A DNA stretch of 64,000 nucleotides from Paenibacillus humicus NBRC 102415 (GTDB lineage: Bacteria; Bacillota; Bacilli; Paenibacillales; Paenibacillaceae). Every line of letters begins with the position of its first letter. Position 1 is the first letter of the stretch. Of the stretch, positions 41,109-51,795 are shown piece by piece. The position numbers and the translations under genes are program-made. The stretch lies in NCBI RefSeq assembly GCF_004000905.1, contig NZ_BIMD01000003.1, positions 162,474 to 226,473 of the forward strand, written 5' to 3'. A model generated the notes under the pieces. The model searched no databases. It was not told where the DNA came from and worked only from the letters and a program-made list of their open reading frames with translations.

Positions 41109-42506
41109 TTATTTTTTTACTTTTTCCACGACTTTCACAACGCGGTCGACCCAGCCTTGAGGATCGATCTTGCCGATCGTGAGGGCGTCGGTCGCATCCT
41201 GCATCGCCTTGTCGACGTCGGCGTTGAACGTGACCGTCGGCACGACGACCGTGTTGTCGCTCGTCAGGTAAGCCGCCGCTTGCTTGACGAAGTCAGGAGC
41301 GTTGGAAGCGCTGATGTCGCCCTTGATGTTGGAAGGAGCGCCGCTCAGCTCGGCGAACTTGGATGCTTGGGATTGCGAGAAGATGAACTGCAGGAACGCT
41401 TTTGCCGCTTCCTTGTTTTTGCCGTTTTTGGAGATGGCGACGGTGGACGTGGACGTGTTGGCCACGACTTTTCCGCCGGCTTTTTGCGTTACGGAAGGAA
41501 TGAAGCCGAATTTGAAGTCGGCCGGAACGTCCTTGGACATTTCGTTAGGCAGCCAGAGGCCGTTCGGAATGAAGGCGTCCTTGTTTTGCAGGAACAGCAT
41601 TTGCGAATCCGTATGGTTGATGGAGATGGACGTTTTGTCGATGAAGCCCTTGTCGCGCAACTCGACGATTTTGTTCAGAGCTTCCAGGACGGCCGGGCTC
41701 TTGAACGCTTCGACCTTGCTGTCGCCCATATCCTGGAGCAGCTTGTAGTCGTCGTTGTTCGCCGATACGATGGCCGGGTACAGGATGGCGCCGTTGATGT
41801 AGTAAGGGTATTTGCCCGTATGGATAAACGGCGTCGTGCCGGCAGCCTTGATCTTCTCGGAAGTGGCGATGAAGGAATCCCAGTCCGTAGGCTCCGTCCA
41901 GCTGTTCTTCTCGAACAGGGCTTTGTTGTAGAACACGCCCCATGAGTTCAGGACGAGCGGAATGTTGTACGTCTTGCCGTCGTAGGAAGGAGGCTGCTGC
42001 GCGAGCAGGTCGAGGATTTTGACGCCGTCGACGTTTTTGGCGTCCTTGATCCAGTCGGTGAGATCCTCGAGCTGCCCGTCTTCCGCCAGCTGGCGGTCGT
42101 TGAGCTCAGGTCCGTCGATGTAGACGAAGTCCGGAGGCGTGCCCGCGATCCACTTCGGCTTGTTCTGCGTATTGATTTGCGGGCCTGCGTCTTCGACGAT
42201 TTTCAGGTCCGGGTTCGCTTTCTGGAAATCGGCGATGACTTGCTTCCACCACTTGTCGCCGTAACCGCCGACGAAGTACTGGATCTCGAACGTGCCCTTC
42301 AGACCGGTCGTCGCGGGGGCGTCGCCGCCTGTGTTGCCCGCTGCATTGGCGGCCGAATTGTCGGCCGGCGCGCTTGCCGTCGGCTCAGGAGAAGCGCTTG
42401 ACGCCGTGTTGCCGTTATTGTTGTTACTGCCGCAGCCGGCCAGTACGGCCAGGGACATCGCGACAGCCATTGCGGTTGCCGCCGTTTTCTTTACCGTGAA
42501 AGTCAT
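41109..42506 (-). CDS. extracellular sugar-binding lipoprotein
   Basis: 465 aa. Lipobox LAVLAGC (Cys 25) after a signal peptide; Ser/Thr/Pro/Asn-rich linker to ~65; then an SBP_bac_1 fold (GGYGDKWWKQVIADFQKANP, WAGTPPDFVYIDG-like, EAAKAFLQFIFS). Binds the substrate for the two permeases. Well-spaced gene upstream of them. Confidence 0.9.
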   Translation of the reverse strand: MTFTVKKTAATAMAVAMSLAVLAGCGSNNNNGNTASSASPEPTASAPADNSAANAAGNTGGDAPATTGLKGTFEIQYFVGGYGDKWWKQVIADFQKANPDLKIVEDAGPQINTQNKPKWIAGTPPDFVYIDGPELNDRQLAEDGQLEDLTDWIKDAKNVDGVKILDLLAQQPPSYDGKTYNIPLVLNSWGVFYNKALFEKNSWTEPTDWDSFIATSEKIKAAGTTPFIHTGKYPYYINGAILYPAIVSANNDDYKLLQDMGDSKVEAFKSPAVLEALNKIVELRDKGFIDKTSISINHTDSQMLFLQNKDAFIPNGLWLPNEMSKDVPADFKFGFIPSVTQKAGGKVVANTSTSTVAISKNGKNKEAAKAFLQFIFSQSQASKFAELSGAPSNIKGDISASNAPDFVKQAAAYLTSDNTVVVPTVTFNADVDKAMQDATDALTIGKIDPQGWVDRVVKVVEKVKK

Positions 42507-42785
42507 CTAGCATAACCCCTCCCAAATTGGAACGTTCCCCGCACCCGGATCTCGGTGCCATCTTCCTTTGCTTCAGGTGCTTATCTGTATACTAACGGGA
42601 ACAGGGCTTCCTCTCCATTGAATATCTTCCGTAAATCCATTAGTATTTTATGATTTTTTCATTCAAAATTTTGATGGAAAAATGAATATTGATTCTGAAA
42701 ACGAAAAAAAGCCCCTTTTGAGGGGCTTGATTCCAGGTATGGTTGGAGCTTGATCCAGCTAACATTGAAATTATCGGCCGAATCG
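42507..42785. other. region between binding-protein genes
   Basis: Contains a terminator (42704-42728: GCCCC/GGGGC with seven U) for the upstream gene. The 42507-42703 part is promoter-like AT-rich DNA for the 41109-42506 gene; an alternative 185-codon frame here looks non-coding. Confidence 0.5.
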
Positions 42786-44075
42786 CTATCCGGTTTCCCG
42801 ATCCGCTTCCAGCGCGACTCTCTGCAGCTCGTCGAGAGCGGCTTTGGGCGTATAACGGCCCGACAGGACGGCGCTGCCGAGCTTGCGCGCCGTATCCATC
42901 ACCCTCGCCCAAGCCGGCTTTTCGATCGGGATGAACTGCGCGCTGGCCAGAGCATGCAGATCCGCTCTCATGGCGGCATCGGCTGCCGACATCGCATCGC
43001 CGGCCGAGCGTGTGACCGGAACGAAGCCCTCCTGCTCCACCATGCTGACGTACTGCTCGTCGCCGTAGAGGAATTGGATGAATTGAGAGAGCGCCTGCTT
43101 GTCCGTATGGGCGGTCTTGAAGGAGATCAGCACGTCGTGGACGCCGAAGGTCATCGGAGGCTGTCCCTCCTTGACCGGAATCGGACCCGATCCCCACTGC
43201 AGTCCGGGGAACTCCTTGGGCACGACGGAGCTGAAGTAGTTGCCCGATATCATCATGGCGAGTCCGTCGTCCCCGAGAATGCGCTGCTTCTCGTCGCGGG
43301 TCGTCACCGTCGGCTCCTCGTCCGTCAAGCCTTCGTCATAGATCTTCTTGAGGAATTCCAGCCCCTCCACGTTGGCCGGCTGATTGATCGCCCACTTGCC
43401 GTCCTTCAGCCAGCCGCCTCCCGCGCCTATGAAAAAATAGGACAGATTGGCATGGATCTCGTTGTCGGTCATGTCGATCCCGAATCCTCGGGCCGGAGTA
43501 TATTGGCGGATCTTCCGGGCGTCATCCGCAAGCTGCTCCCACGTATGCGGCGGCCCCGAAATGCCGGCCTGCGAGAACAAAGCCTTGTTGTAATATAGGC
43601 TTCTCACGGAAGCGACATAAGGAATCGCGTATTGAACGCCGTTGTAGCGGTCCTTCTCCAGCAGGAAGGGATACAGATTCGACCGGAAGGATTCCGGCAG
43701 AATATCGGCCATGTCATTGAGCAAGCCCCGCTTGGCGAAGTGCGAGTAGAAATTCGTATTCAGCAGGTCCGGAGGCTCGTTCTGGGCCAGCATATTTGTG
43801 TAGACCCCGTCCAGGATGTCCCAATTGACGACCTGGAGCTCGACGTCGATATCGGGATGCTCCGATTCGAACCGGCTGACGATGCCGTCGAGAATCGGCT
43901 TGGTCGACGTGCTGTATTCGGAGGTGACGAATTTGATCAAAGCCCGCTTCTCTTCAGGCTCCTTCACCTCGGACGCATTCTGCTTTCCGGAGCAGCCGGA
44001 AGCGAGAAGCAGCGCGGAGGCCGCGCAGGCCGCGGCTGCCCGGAAGCAGCTGCGGCGCCATTGGGGCGTCTTCAT
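42786..44075 (-). CDS. second sugar-binding lipoprotein (regulatory partner?)
   Basis: 429 aa; lipobox LLLASGC (Cys 28), SBP_bac_1 type (DGIVSRFESEHPDIDVELQV, AMMISGNYFSSVVP, FIQFLYGD). Lies in the regulator cluster and is separated from the transporter by a terminator, so it may feed the kinase rather than the importer. Confidence 0.8.
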   Translation of the reverse strand: MKTPQWRRSCFRAAAACAASALLLASGCSGKQNASEVKEPEEKRALIKFVTSEYSTSTKPILDGIVSRFESEHPDIDVELQVVNWDILDGVYTNMLAQNEPPDLLNTNFYSHFAKRGLLNDMADILPESFRSNLYPFLLEKDRYNGVQYAIPYVASVRSLYYNKALFSQAGISGPPHTWEQLADDARKIRQYTPARGFGIDMTDNEIHANLSYFFIGAGGGWLKDGKWAINQPANVEGLEFLKKIYDEGLTDEEPTVTTRDEKQRILGDDGLAMMISGNYFSSVVPKEFPGLQWGSGPIPVKEGQPPMTFGVHDVLISFKTAHTDKQALSQFIQFLYGDEQYVSMVEQEGFVPVTRSAGDAMSAADAAMRADLHALASAQFIPIEKPAWARVMDTARKLGSAVLSGRYTPKAALDELQRVALEADRETG

Positions 44076-44102
44076 CTCGGTTCAACTCGTTTCGGACTAT
44101 TC

Positions 44103-45068
44103 TTAATAGACGAAAGGAAACAACAGCTTCTGGTTTTCCGGCGCATACATGTTGGCCCGGGTAATCGTGGCGGAAGGAATGTCGACTGTCGCGCTTCCGC
44201 CGGAAGAATCAAGCGCCGCCTGCACGCCGAGAAATCCCATGTTGAATGGGTTTTGTACGATCAGGGCATGCATGGCTCCCTGCTCGAGCAGCTGGATCTC
44301 GGGAACGGAGCTGTCGAACCCGATAAGCTTGACGCTGCCGCTGAGACCGGTTTCCTTCAATGCCTTGGCCGCGCCGGCCACGCCGATGTCGGTAAGCGCG
44401 ATAATGCCGTTCATCCCCGGATAGGCGACCGTCAGCGACTTCACGGTCCGGTACGCCTGTTCCTCGGATTTGCCGACATTGATCATGCCGAGGTTGTAGG
44501 CCGAGCCGGCCGGAAGTGCTTCCAGAACCCCGTTCCTGCGCTGCATGGCTACCGGGGACTTCTCGTCGCTGGTCAAAAAGGCGTAGACCGGCCTTGTTTT
44601 GCGTCCGGGAGCGAGGATGCCCGCCGCTTCCCTGCCCTCCTCGACATGGTCGCTGGATACATAGCTGTCCGCCCGGTGATGCAGGAGAGGCGTATCCATG
44701 ATGATGAGCCTGATGCCCAGACGGGAGATCTCCTCCAGCTGAGGCGCCAGCGCATCCTCGTCGATCGGAGCGAGCACAATGGCCCGCGGCCGCTGCTCAA
44801 TCGCTTTTTCCAGCAGCCGCGCCTGCTCGTCGGAGTCGATGCTGCGCAGCGGTCCGGACAGCTCCAGCGCAACCTCCAGCTCCTTGGCTGCGGCCAAAGC
44901 TCCCGAGCGCACCGTCTGCCAATAATGGGAGTTGGCGTCGGTCGTCTTCATAATGATTGCAATCCGGTTGTCCTGCGGAGACGCCTCGCCCCGGCCCAGC
45001 CCCGTCCAGACGACCAGGACGACGAATCCGAGCAGCAGAAGCGGCAGCCACAGCCGTTTGGTTCTCAT
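44103..45068 (-). CDS. membrane-anchored ribose-type binding protein
   Basis: 321 aa. N-terminal hydrophobic helix (LWLPLLLLGFVVLVVW) without lipobox Cys, then a periplasmic-binding fold of the RbsB/LacI class (RIAIIMKTTDANSHYWQTVR, LAPIDEDALAPQLEEI, GMNGIIALTDIGVAGAAKAL). Adjacent to a YesM-type kinase, so likely a sensor protein that presents sugar to it, as XylFII does for LytS. Confidence 0.8.
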   Translation of the reverse strand: MRTKRLWLPLLLLGFVVLVVWTGLGRGEASPQDNRIAIIMKTTDANSHYWQTVRSGALAAAKELEVALELSGPLRSIDSDEQARLLEKAIEQRPRAIVLAPIDEDALAPQLEEISRLGIRLIIMDTPLLHHRADSYVSSDHVEEGREAAGILAPGRKTRPVYAFLTSDEKSPVAMQRRNGVLEALPAGSAYNLGMINVGKSEEQAYRTVKSLTVAYPGMNGIIALTDIGVAGAAKALKETGLSGSVKLIGFDSSVPEIQLLEQGAMHALIVQNPFNMGFLGVQAALDSSGGSATVDIPSATITRANMYAPENQKLLFPFVY

Positions 45069-45081
45069 GATTGCCTCCTCC

Positions 45082-46848
45082 TCAGCGCACTTGCGGAATC
45101 TTGATCGCGACGGTCGTGCCTTCGCCCGGCTCGCTTTCGATGGAGACGCCGTAGTCGGAGCCGAAGGCGAGCTCGATCCGTTCGTTGACGTTGCTCACCC
45201 CGATATGATCCCGGTCCGAATCCCTGCGGACGGCGCCCATGATCAGCTTGATCGTTTCCTCGGACATGCCCTGGCCGTTGTCGGACACCCGGAATTCGAT
45301 GCCGTTGTCCGCCTGCCGGGCGGAGATGGCGATCATGCCTCCCTCCGGCAAATTTTTGATTCCATGATAAATCGCGTTCTCCACGAACGGCTGCAGCAGG
45401 ATTCTCGGCGTTTTGAAGGCATGGAGCTCCCTCGGAACGTCGATGGCATAATCGAGCTTGTCGCGGTAGCGCATCTTCTGGATCTGGAGATAGCTGTCGA
45501 TATGCTCCACCTCCACCCGGATCGGGACCAGCTCGTCGTCCTTGGCGATGCTGGCCCGGAACAGCTTGGCCAGAGCCGATGTCATCAACACCACTTCCTC
45601 GTTCTTCCGCTGCTCGGCCATCCATATGATCGAGTCCAGCGTGTTGTACAGGAAATGCGGATTGATCTGGGACTGAAGAAGCCTGAGCTCCGTCCGCCGT
45701 TTGATCTTCTCGGTCTGGACCCTCTCGTCCAGCAGCCTGCGGGTCTGGCCGACCATCATGTTGAAGGCGCGGCCGAGCTGGCCGACCTCGCCCGCCTGCC
45801 CGACCTCCGCCCGCACGTCGAAGTCTCCCCGCTCCACCTGCCTCATGACGGCTTGCAGCCGCCGGATCGGGCGGGTGATCCGATGCGAGATGATGAAGGA
45901 AATGATGAGGGTGACGGCCAGGCCGGCAGCCGCCCACAGCAGGAATGAATTCCGCATCGCGGACGGATTGGAAATCAGCTCGTCCTGATAGGCCACGCCG
46001 ACGATCTTCCAGCCGAAGCTCGTATCGTGGATCGTATAGATGCGGCCGCTGTCCTTGTCCACGAAGCTTCCTTGCTCGGAGGCCATGACGCGGCCGATCT
46101 GCTCCGTGCGGAGCTTGCTGTAGATGAGCTGCTGCTGCGGATGATAGACGATGTTCCCGCTGCTGTCGACGATGAAGACGTAGCCGCGCTGGCCGAGCTT
46201 CACGTTGCGGCAGATGTCGTTGATGACGTTCAGCTTGAGATCGACCAACGCGACGCCCTGGCCGGTCATGCCGTTGATGCTTTTGAGCTCCCGGCTCAAG
46301 GAGACGACCCAGCTGTATTCCCCTTGCAGGACATTCTGGACATGGGGCGGAGAAATGACGGACCTTCCGCCTTCCTTCACCGCCTGCTTGTACCAGTCCT
46401 GGTCCTGGGGCGGCACGTTCGGATTGAGCTGGGTCAGCCTCCGGTCGGACACCACCCTGCCGTTGTACCCGAATACCATGATCGAGGCGATATCCTTGCG
46501 GGTGTACAGCAAGGACTGGAACAGGTCCGAAATGTTCTTCTGATAGGAGCGCACCTCTTCGCGGCTGATGAACGGATTGCTCGAAATATAATACTTGACG
46601 TCCTTGTTGGTGAAAATAATGAGGGAGATGTTCTCCATATTGTCGATATAGGACTGGATGTTGTTGTTGACCTGGGTAATGATCTCTCCCATGTAGGCTT
46701 CCGAATTGCTGATGACCGCATCCTCCGAGACGTTGTAGCTGATCAGGCTGGTGACGGCGATGGCCGCCAGGATAAGCAGGGAGAATGCCGTCGAGATGGC
46801 GGCATGGATCGTCTTGGGATAATAATCCAGAAAGCGCCTGCCTCTCAT
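45082..46848 (-). CDS. YesM-type sensor histidine kinase
   Basis: 588 aa. Two transmembrane helices (~20-40, ~295-315) around an extracellular dCache-like region, HAMP, then His_kinase with the acceptor QINPHFLYNTLDS and an ATP-binding lid NAIYHGIKNL...DNGQGM. Belongs to the LytS/YesM group lacking a classical DHp domain. Start overlaps the regulator stop by 4 nt. Confidence 0.9.
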   Translation of the reverse strand: MRGRRFLDYYPKTIHAAISTAFSLLILAAIAVTSLISYNVSEDAVISNSEAYMGEIITQVNNNIQSYIDNMENISLIIFTNKDVKYYISSNPFISREEVRSYQKNISDLFQSLLYTRKDIASIMVFGYNGRVVSDRRLTQLNPNVPPQDQDWYKQAVKEGGRSVISPPHVQNVLQGEYSWVVSLSRELKSINGMTGQGVALVDLKLNVINDICRNVKLGQRGYVFIVDSSGNIVYHPQQQLIYSKLRTEQIGRVMASEQGSFVDKDSGRIYTIHDTSFGWKIVGVAYQDELISNPSAMRNSFLLWAAAGLAVTLIISFIISHRITRPIRRLQAVMRQVERGDFDVRAEVGQAGEVGQLGRAFNMMVGQTRRLLDERVQTEKIKRRTELRLLQSQINPHFLYNTLDSIIWMAEQRKNEEVVLMTSALAKLFRASIAKDDELVPIRVEVEHIDSYLQIQKMRYRDKLDYAIDVPRELHAFKTPRILLQPFVENAIYHGIKNLPEGGMIAISARQADNGIEFRVSDNGQGMSEETIKLIMGAVRRDSDRDHIGVSNVNERIELAFGSDYGVSIESEPGEGTTVAIKIPQVR

Positions 46849-48458
46849 GGCTGCTCCCTTGATTTCTCCCGGTATTCGCGCGGCGTAAGGCCGGTATGCT
46901 TCTTGAAGGAGATGCTGAAGTAGTTCGGATCGGCGTAACCGACCTTGGCAGCGATTTCATACAGCTTGAGAGGAGTGTTGCATACAAGCTCCTTGGCCTT
47001 GCCGATGCGGATCCGGGTCAGGTATTCCACGAATGTTTCGCCCGTCTGCTGCTTGAACACCGTGCTGAAATAACTCGTGCTCATCAAGACATGCCGGCAT
47101 ATGTCCTGCAGCGTGATGCGCTCGTCGGCGTAATGCTCCTCGATATACGCGATCGCCTGTCCGATCTGATTGCGCATCGTCTGGCTCCGGTTGTCGGATA
47201 CGGTCTCGATCGCTCCGACCGCGATTTCCTCGAGCCATTGGCCGACCTCGTCCAAGGTGCCGAGCCTGTACAGCTCCGAGAACAGCATCCGGTGCCTGCT
47301 GACGATGCGCGTCTCGTCGATGCCCATCTCCTGCATCGTGTTCATGAGCAGGACGATGACCTTCTGGATCTGCAGGTAGCATACGTCCAGCGGCGCATGG
47401 GATTGCTTCAGTCCCGCGATGAACGGCCCGATGAGGCTGCGGATCTCGGCCGCGGAACCGGTGCGGATCGTCCCGGCAAGCAGGCGGCTCCACTCGAGGC
47501 TGACCGATGCGGGCGCCGTTTCCTTGCCTTCCAGGTCAAGAATGCTGAGCACCCGGTTTTTGCCGTATTGAAACCGGTAATCAAGCGCGGCCGAGGCGCT
47601 TTTGTACGAATCGGGAAGATCTTGCGGTCCTGCGGCGGCTCGCCCGATGGCAGCCGTGACCGTATAGCCCAGATACCGCTCGATATGATGGCGCGCCTCC
47701 TCGGCGGTCCGCAGCGCCAGCTCATGCAGCAGGCTTTCCGGCTGGCCTCCGATCAGGGCGGCGATCCGGTCCTCGCGAGTCCGGAAGACGACTCCGCCCT
47801 CCCTGGAGATGATTTCTTCGATGATGTTGAAGCCGGCGAAATGAAGCAGCTCCACATCCTGCTCGGAAGCATCGGAATGCCTCGAGGCTCCATCGTAGTC
47901 GTACAAGGTGATCAGATAGGGAGGCTGGAGAGCCGGTATGCCGAAGTAGGCCAGGCGCTCGGCCATGTTCCGCGCTCCCGCCCCCGTGGCGGCCAGCCGC
48001 TCCAGAAACCGCTCCCGCAGCAGCGGCAGGCTCTGGTTGAGCTGGCTGTACAGCCTGCCGACATCCTCGCCCCTGCGCTTCTCCTCCTCCATCTCCGCAT
48101 GGACCTTGTCCAGCAGCGCTCTCGTCTCGCTGGCCGTGATCGGCTTGAGGATGAAGTCGTGGACCTTGAGGCGGAGAGCCTGCTGCGCATATTCGAACTG
48201 ATCGTATCCGGTAAGGATAATGATCTTGATATAGGGATAACGCTGCAGAATGTTCTCGCTCAGCTCGAGGCCGTTCATGAACGGCATGTTGATATCCGTC
48301 AAAACCAGGTCGGGCCTCAGCGTCTCGATGGCTTCAAGCGCATCCCGTCCGTTGGTGAAATCGCCCGCCAGCTCGAACCCGTGGCGGGGCCAATCGATGA
48401 TGTTCCTTAAGCCTTCCCGGACGACGGCTTCGTCATCCACCAGCATGACTTTGTACAT
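46845..48458 (-). CDS. YesN-type response regulator with AraC-type DNA-binding domain
   Basis: 537 aa. Receiver domain 1-120 with phospho-acceptor in LVLTDINMPFMNG, central ~250-residue region, C-terminal AraC HTH (DICRHVLMSTSYFSTVFKQQ; EIAAKVGYADPNYFSISFKK). Likely activates the sugar operon. First gene of the regulatory operon. Confidence 0.92.
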   Translation of the reverse strand: MYKVMLVDDEAVVREGLRNIIDWPRHGFELAGDFTNGRDALEAIETLRPDLVLTDINMPFMNGLELSENILQRYPYIKIIILTGYDQFEYAQQALRLKVHDFILKPITASETRALLDKVHAEMEEEKRRGEDVGRLYSQLNQSLPLLRERFLERLAATGAGARNMAERLAYFGIPALQPPYLITLYDYDGASRHSDASEQDVELLHFAGFNIIEEIISREGGVVFRTREDRIAALIGGQPESLLHELALRTAEEARHHIERYLGYTVTAAIGRAAAGPQDLPDSYKSASAALDYRFQYGKNRVLSILDLEGKETAPASVSLEWSRLLAGTIRTGSAAEIRSLIGPFIAGLKQSHAPLDVCYLQIQKVIVLLMNTMQEMGIDETRIVSRHRMLFSELYRLGTLDEVGQWLEEIAVGAIETVSDNRSQTMRNQIGQAIAYIEEHYADERITLQDICRHVLMSTSYFSTVFKQQTGETFVEYLTRIRIGKAKELVCNTPLKLYEIAAKVGYADPNYFSISFKKHTGLTPREYREKSREQP

Positions 48459-48570
48459 GGACGCCTCCTGCAGGACTGCTAGAAAAATGGGTAGTATGTA
48501 CCTCCATACTGATCACCGCAGCGAAATTTGTCAATTGCTAGGACTGGCGCCCGGTCCGTTCAGCCAAGTC

Positions 48571-48594
48571 AAAAGGCCGCCTTGCGGCGGCCTT
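48571..48594 (-). terminator. terminator of the YhcN-like gene
   Basis: AAGGCCGCC-GCAA-GGCGGCCTT stem, UUUUG. Confidence 0.75.
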
Positions 48595-48600
48595 CGGACG

Positions 48601-49629
48601 TTATTGGAACAGATGCTCGTTTTTGCTTCCGCGCGTTCCATTATTCATGTTGGTGTTCGTGCTCATGCCCTTGTAGGAGGAGTTGCTGGCCGATTCGGCC
48701 GGGAACACCCGCTCCACCATGGCATTGAACTCGGCCACGAAGCCCTTGATCGGATGGCCTTGCTTCACGTCGTTGGCGTAGCCTTGCATCCGGCTGAAGA
48801 AGTCCGGATTCGCAGATACGTATACATTCTGGATGCCCGGATGGTTCTTGTGCACGATATCGGCGACCTTCGCCTTGAACTCGCTCGTCAGCTCCCGGTC
48901 CATGTACCGGTTGTTGTTGTCGGACAGGCCGTTCATCATATGGCCGCGGTTGTTCGTGGATGCTCCCGTGCCGTAGGCGTTGAAGCCGTTCGTATACGAG
49001 CTGTACCCGTTGGATCCGGGGCGGTCCATGAATGTGCCGTAATTGGACTGGCCGATGACGCCTCCGGTCAAATCCCGGGCGCCGCGCTTGACGTCGTTCG
49101 TCAGCGTACGGGCTCCCATGCCGACGTCGTTCGTCAGCGCACGGGCTCCCATGCCGACGTCGTTCGCGAGGCTGCGGACGCCGCTTCCGATATCGGCTCC
49201 CATCCGTTCCATCCCGCCGACGATGCCTTTGCCGTCGCTGTAGCCTTGGGCCGTACGGCCCGTCGAGGTCAAGCCGGTCACGCTGTGCCCGTCAAGCCCG
49301 ATGGCGACATAAGCGTTCTTGTCCGTCGTGAAGACGTGGGCCGTCCGCACGCCCGGCAATTTATTCAGCTCATCCGACAGCTTCTTGTTCGTGGACAAAT
49401 GATAATTTTGATGATTGCCGACGATGTTGTTCCCGTTTTGCTGGTAGCCCTTCACGCGGTTCATTTCGTTCATGCCGTCATCGGCAAAGCGCTTGCTGAG
49501 CAGATTGTAGTTGCCGGCCGCATTGTTGCGGATGTTTTTGTTGCCGAGCTCACCATGGTGCGTTCCGCATCCGGCCAAAGCCGTACTGATTACGATACCG
49601 GCAGCAAGCACTTTCCAGGGCTTTTTCAT
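48601..49629 (-). CDS. YhcN/YlaJ-type sporulation lipoprotein
   Basis: 342 aa from ATG 49629 (GGAGG 7 nt before). Lipobox STALAGC (Cys 20). Asn-rich, then the YhcN-type domain (KLSDELNKLPGVRTAHVFTT) and a second domain (VADIVHKNHPGIQNVYVSAN). Contains 11-residue repeats of DVGMGARALTN type (three units, about 49,060-49,180). Related Bacillus proteins are in spore membrane. Confidence 0.85.
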   Translation of the reverse strand: MKKPWKVLAAGIVISTALAGCGTHHGELGNKNIRNNAAGNYNLLSKRFADDGMNEMNRVKGYQQNGNNIVGNHQNYHLSTNKKLSDELNKLPGVRTAHVFTTDKNAYVAIGLDGHSVTGLTSTGRTAQGYSDGKGIVGGMERMGADIGSGVRSLANDVGMGARALTNDVGMGARTLTNDVKRGARDLTGGVIGQSNYGTFMDRPGSNGYSSYTNGFNAYGTGASTNNRGHMMNGLSDNNNRYMDRELTSEFKAKVADIVHKNHPGIQNVYVSANPDFFSRMQGYANDVKQGHPIKGFVAEFNAMVERVFPAESASNSSYKGMSTNTNMNNGTRGSKNEHLFQ

Positions 49630-49659
49630 TCGGTTTCCTCCAGTATAGTCCAATGGTGT

Positions 49660-49817
49660 CCGCAGCCTTGTTCAGGTACGGCCCGATTAGTTTCTCCCGA
49701 CAAGGAGAGGCTATCCCGCTCAATGGTTCCCATCCAGGGCGGATGCCGGGTCCCGCTCCTGTAAAGCCCCGGCATGCGGAAAAGCCGCAAGCTCCCGACT
49801 TAGGGCGGCTTGCGGCT
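49660..49817 (-). terminator. OsmC terminator region
   Basis: Stem AGCCGCAAGC/GCTTGCGGCT at 49783-49817 followed by UUUU on the minus strand (49779-49782); the rest of this 158 bp has no gene. Confidence 0.7.
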
Positions 49818-49833
49818 TCCAGAATCTCTATAT

Positions 49834-50256
49834 TCAAGGCTTGGCGGCTTCGACCCCGTTCAGCACAAGCTTGTAGCTGATGTCGGCCTTGAGCGAGTCG
49901 GACACCGCGCAATACTTCTTGCTGCCCATCTCGATCGCTTTCCACACCCGGACGGCCGATATGTCTCCGTCCACGCGGAAGGTAAGCTCGATTGCGGTGA
50001 AGCCGGTCGGAGCTTCCTCCTTGCGGGCTCCATCGGCCTCGATCTCCATTCGCTGGATGGAATCGAGGTAATGGTTGAGGATCATCGTGACGTCGATGCC
50101 GATGCATCCGGCGAGGCCGGCCAGCAGCAGCTCCATCGGCGTAGCGCCCTTGCCCTCGCCGCCATACAGCGGCGTCGCGTCCATTCCGACCGGATAACCG
50201 GAATCTCCGACGGAAGTAAACGCCCGCCGGCCGTTCCAAGTGGTCATGACTTTCAT
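49834..50256 (-). CDS. OsmC/Ohr-family protein
   Basis: 140 aa. Redox cysteines in LLAGLAGCIGIDV and KKYCAVSDSL; TPMELLLAGLAGC is the OsmC signature. Reduces organic hydroperoxides with thiols. Ends in a terminator. Confidence 0.88.
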   Translation of the reverse strand: MKVMTTWNGRRAFTSVGDSGYPVGMDATPLYGGEGKGATPMELLLAGLAGCIGIDVTMILNHYLDSIQRMEIEADGARKEEAPTGFTAIELTFRVDGDISAVRVWKAIEMGSKKYCAVSDSLKADISYKLVLNGVEAAKP

Positions 50257-50297
50257 TTCACATACCCGCTTTCTCGTGAAAGTAGTGGTGTTGCCCC

Positions 50298-51047
<750 letters not shown>

Positions 51048-51066
51048 TCGGTTCGCTCCTCCTCTC

Positions 51067-51711
51067 TCAATAGACTTTGGACAGCCGCTTCTCGATCGCT
51101 TCGAGAATGGCCGAGAACAGAGTGCTCATCACCCAGTACATCGCCGCTACGCCCAGGTAAAACGGCATGTACACATAATACTGGGCGACCAGCAGTTGAG
51201 CGGAACGCAGCAGCTCGGTTACGGTAATGACGGAGACGAGCGACGTCTCCTTGAGCATGCCGATGAACGTGTTGCCCATCGGGGCGATCGCCACCCGGGC
51301 CGCTTGCGGAAATATGATTCTTCTCAAAGCTTGCCAGGGGGTCATGCCCGTCGCATAGGCTGCTTCGGTCTGCCCCTTCGGTATGGCCAGAATCGCCCCC
51401 CGGAACGTCTCCGACAAATAGGCGCCGACATTGATGCTTAACGCCACATAGGCGGCTGTCAGCGGTCCAAGCGTAATGCCGTAATCAACAAGCCCATAAT
51501 AAACGATAAGAATTTGAACGAATGCGGGCGTGCCGCGAACGACGGAGACGTATGCTCGCGCCAGCCAGCGGACCGGCAAATTCCCCTTCAGCCGGGCAAG
51601 CGCAACGACGATGCCGATCAGCAGGCCGAAAAACATCGCTACGACGGTAATCAGCAGCGTATAATAGGCGCCCTTCAACAAGAAGAGGCCGTTATCCCAT
51701 AGCAGATTCAT
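51067..51711 (-). CDS. polar amino-acid ABC transporter permease
   Basis: 214 aa from ATG 51711 (an AAGGAG lies 12 nt before; the frame extends 25 codons further). Helices plus the HisM-type loop [20 protein letters not shown] and [15 protein letters not shown]. Confidence 0.9.
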   Translation of the reverse strand: MNLLWDNGLFLLKGAYYTLLITVVAMFFGLLIGIVVALARLKGNLPVRWLARAYVSVVRGTPAFVQILIVYYGLVDYGITLGPLTAAYVALSINVGAYLSETFRGAILAIPKGQTEAAYATGMTPWQALRRIIFPQAARVAIAPMGNTFIGMLKETSLVSVITVTELLRSAQLLVAQYYVYMPFYLGVAAMYWVMSTLFSAILEAIEKRLSKVY

Positions 51712-51795
51712 GAACGCTCGAAGCTCCTTTTGATCCGTTGGATATCGCATAGGGCCATGACGCTCATGCGCCACAGCCCTCAGCAACCCTGCTTC

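Noticed and set aside
43632..45104. 490-codon plus-strand frame
   Set aside because: Shadow of the binding-protein genes.
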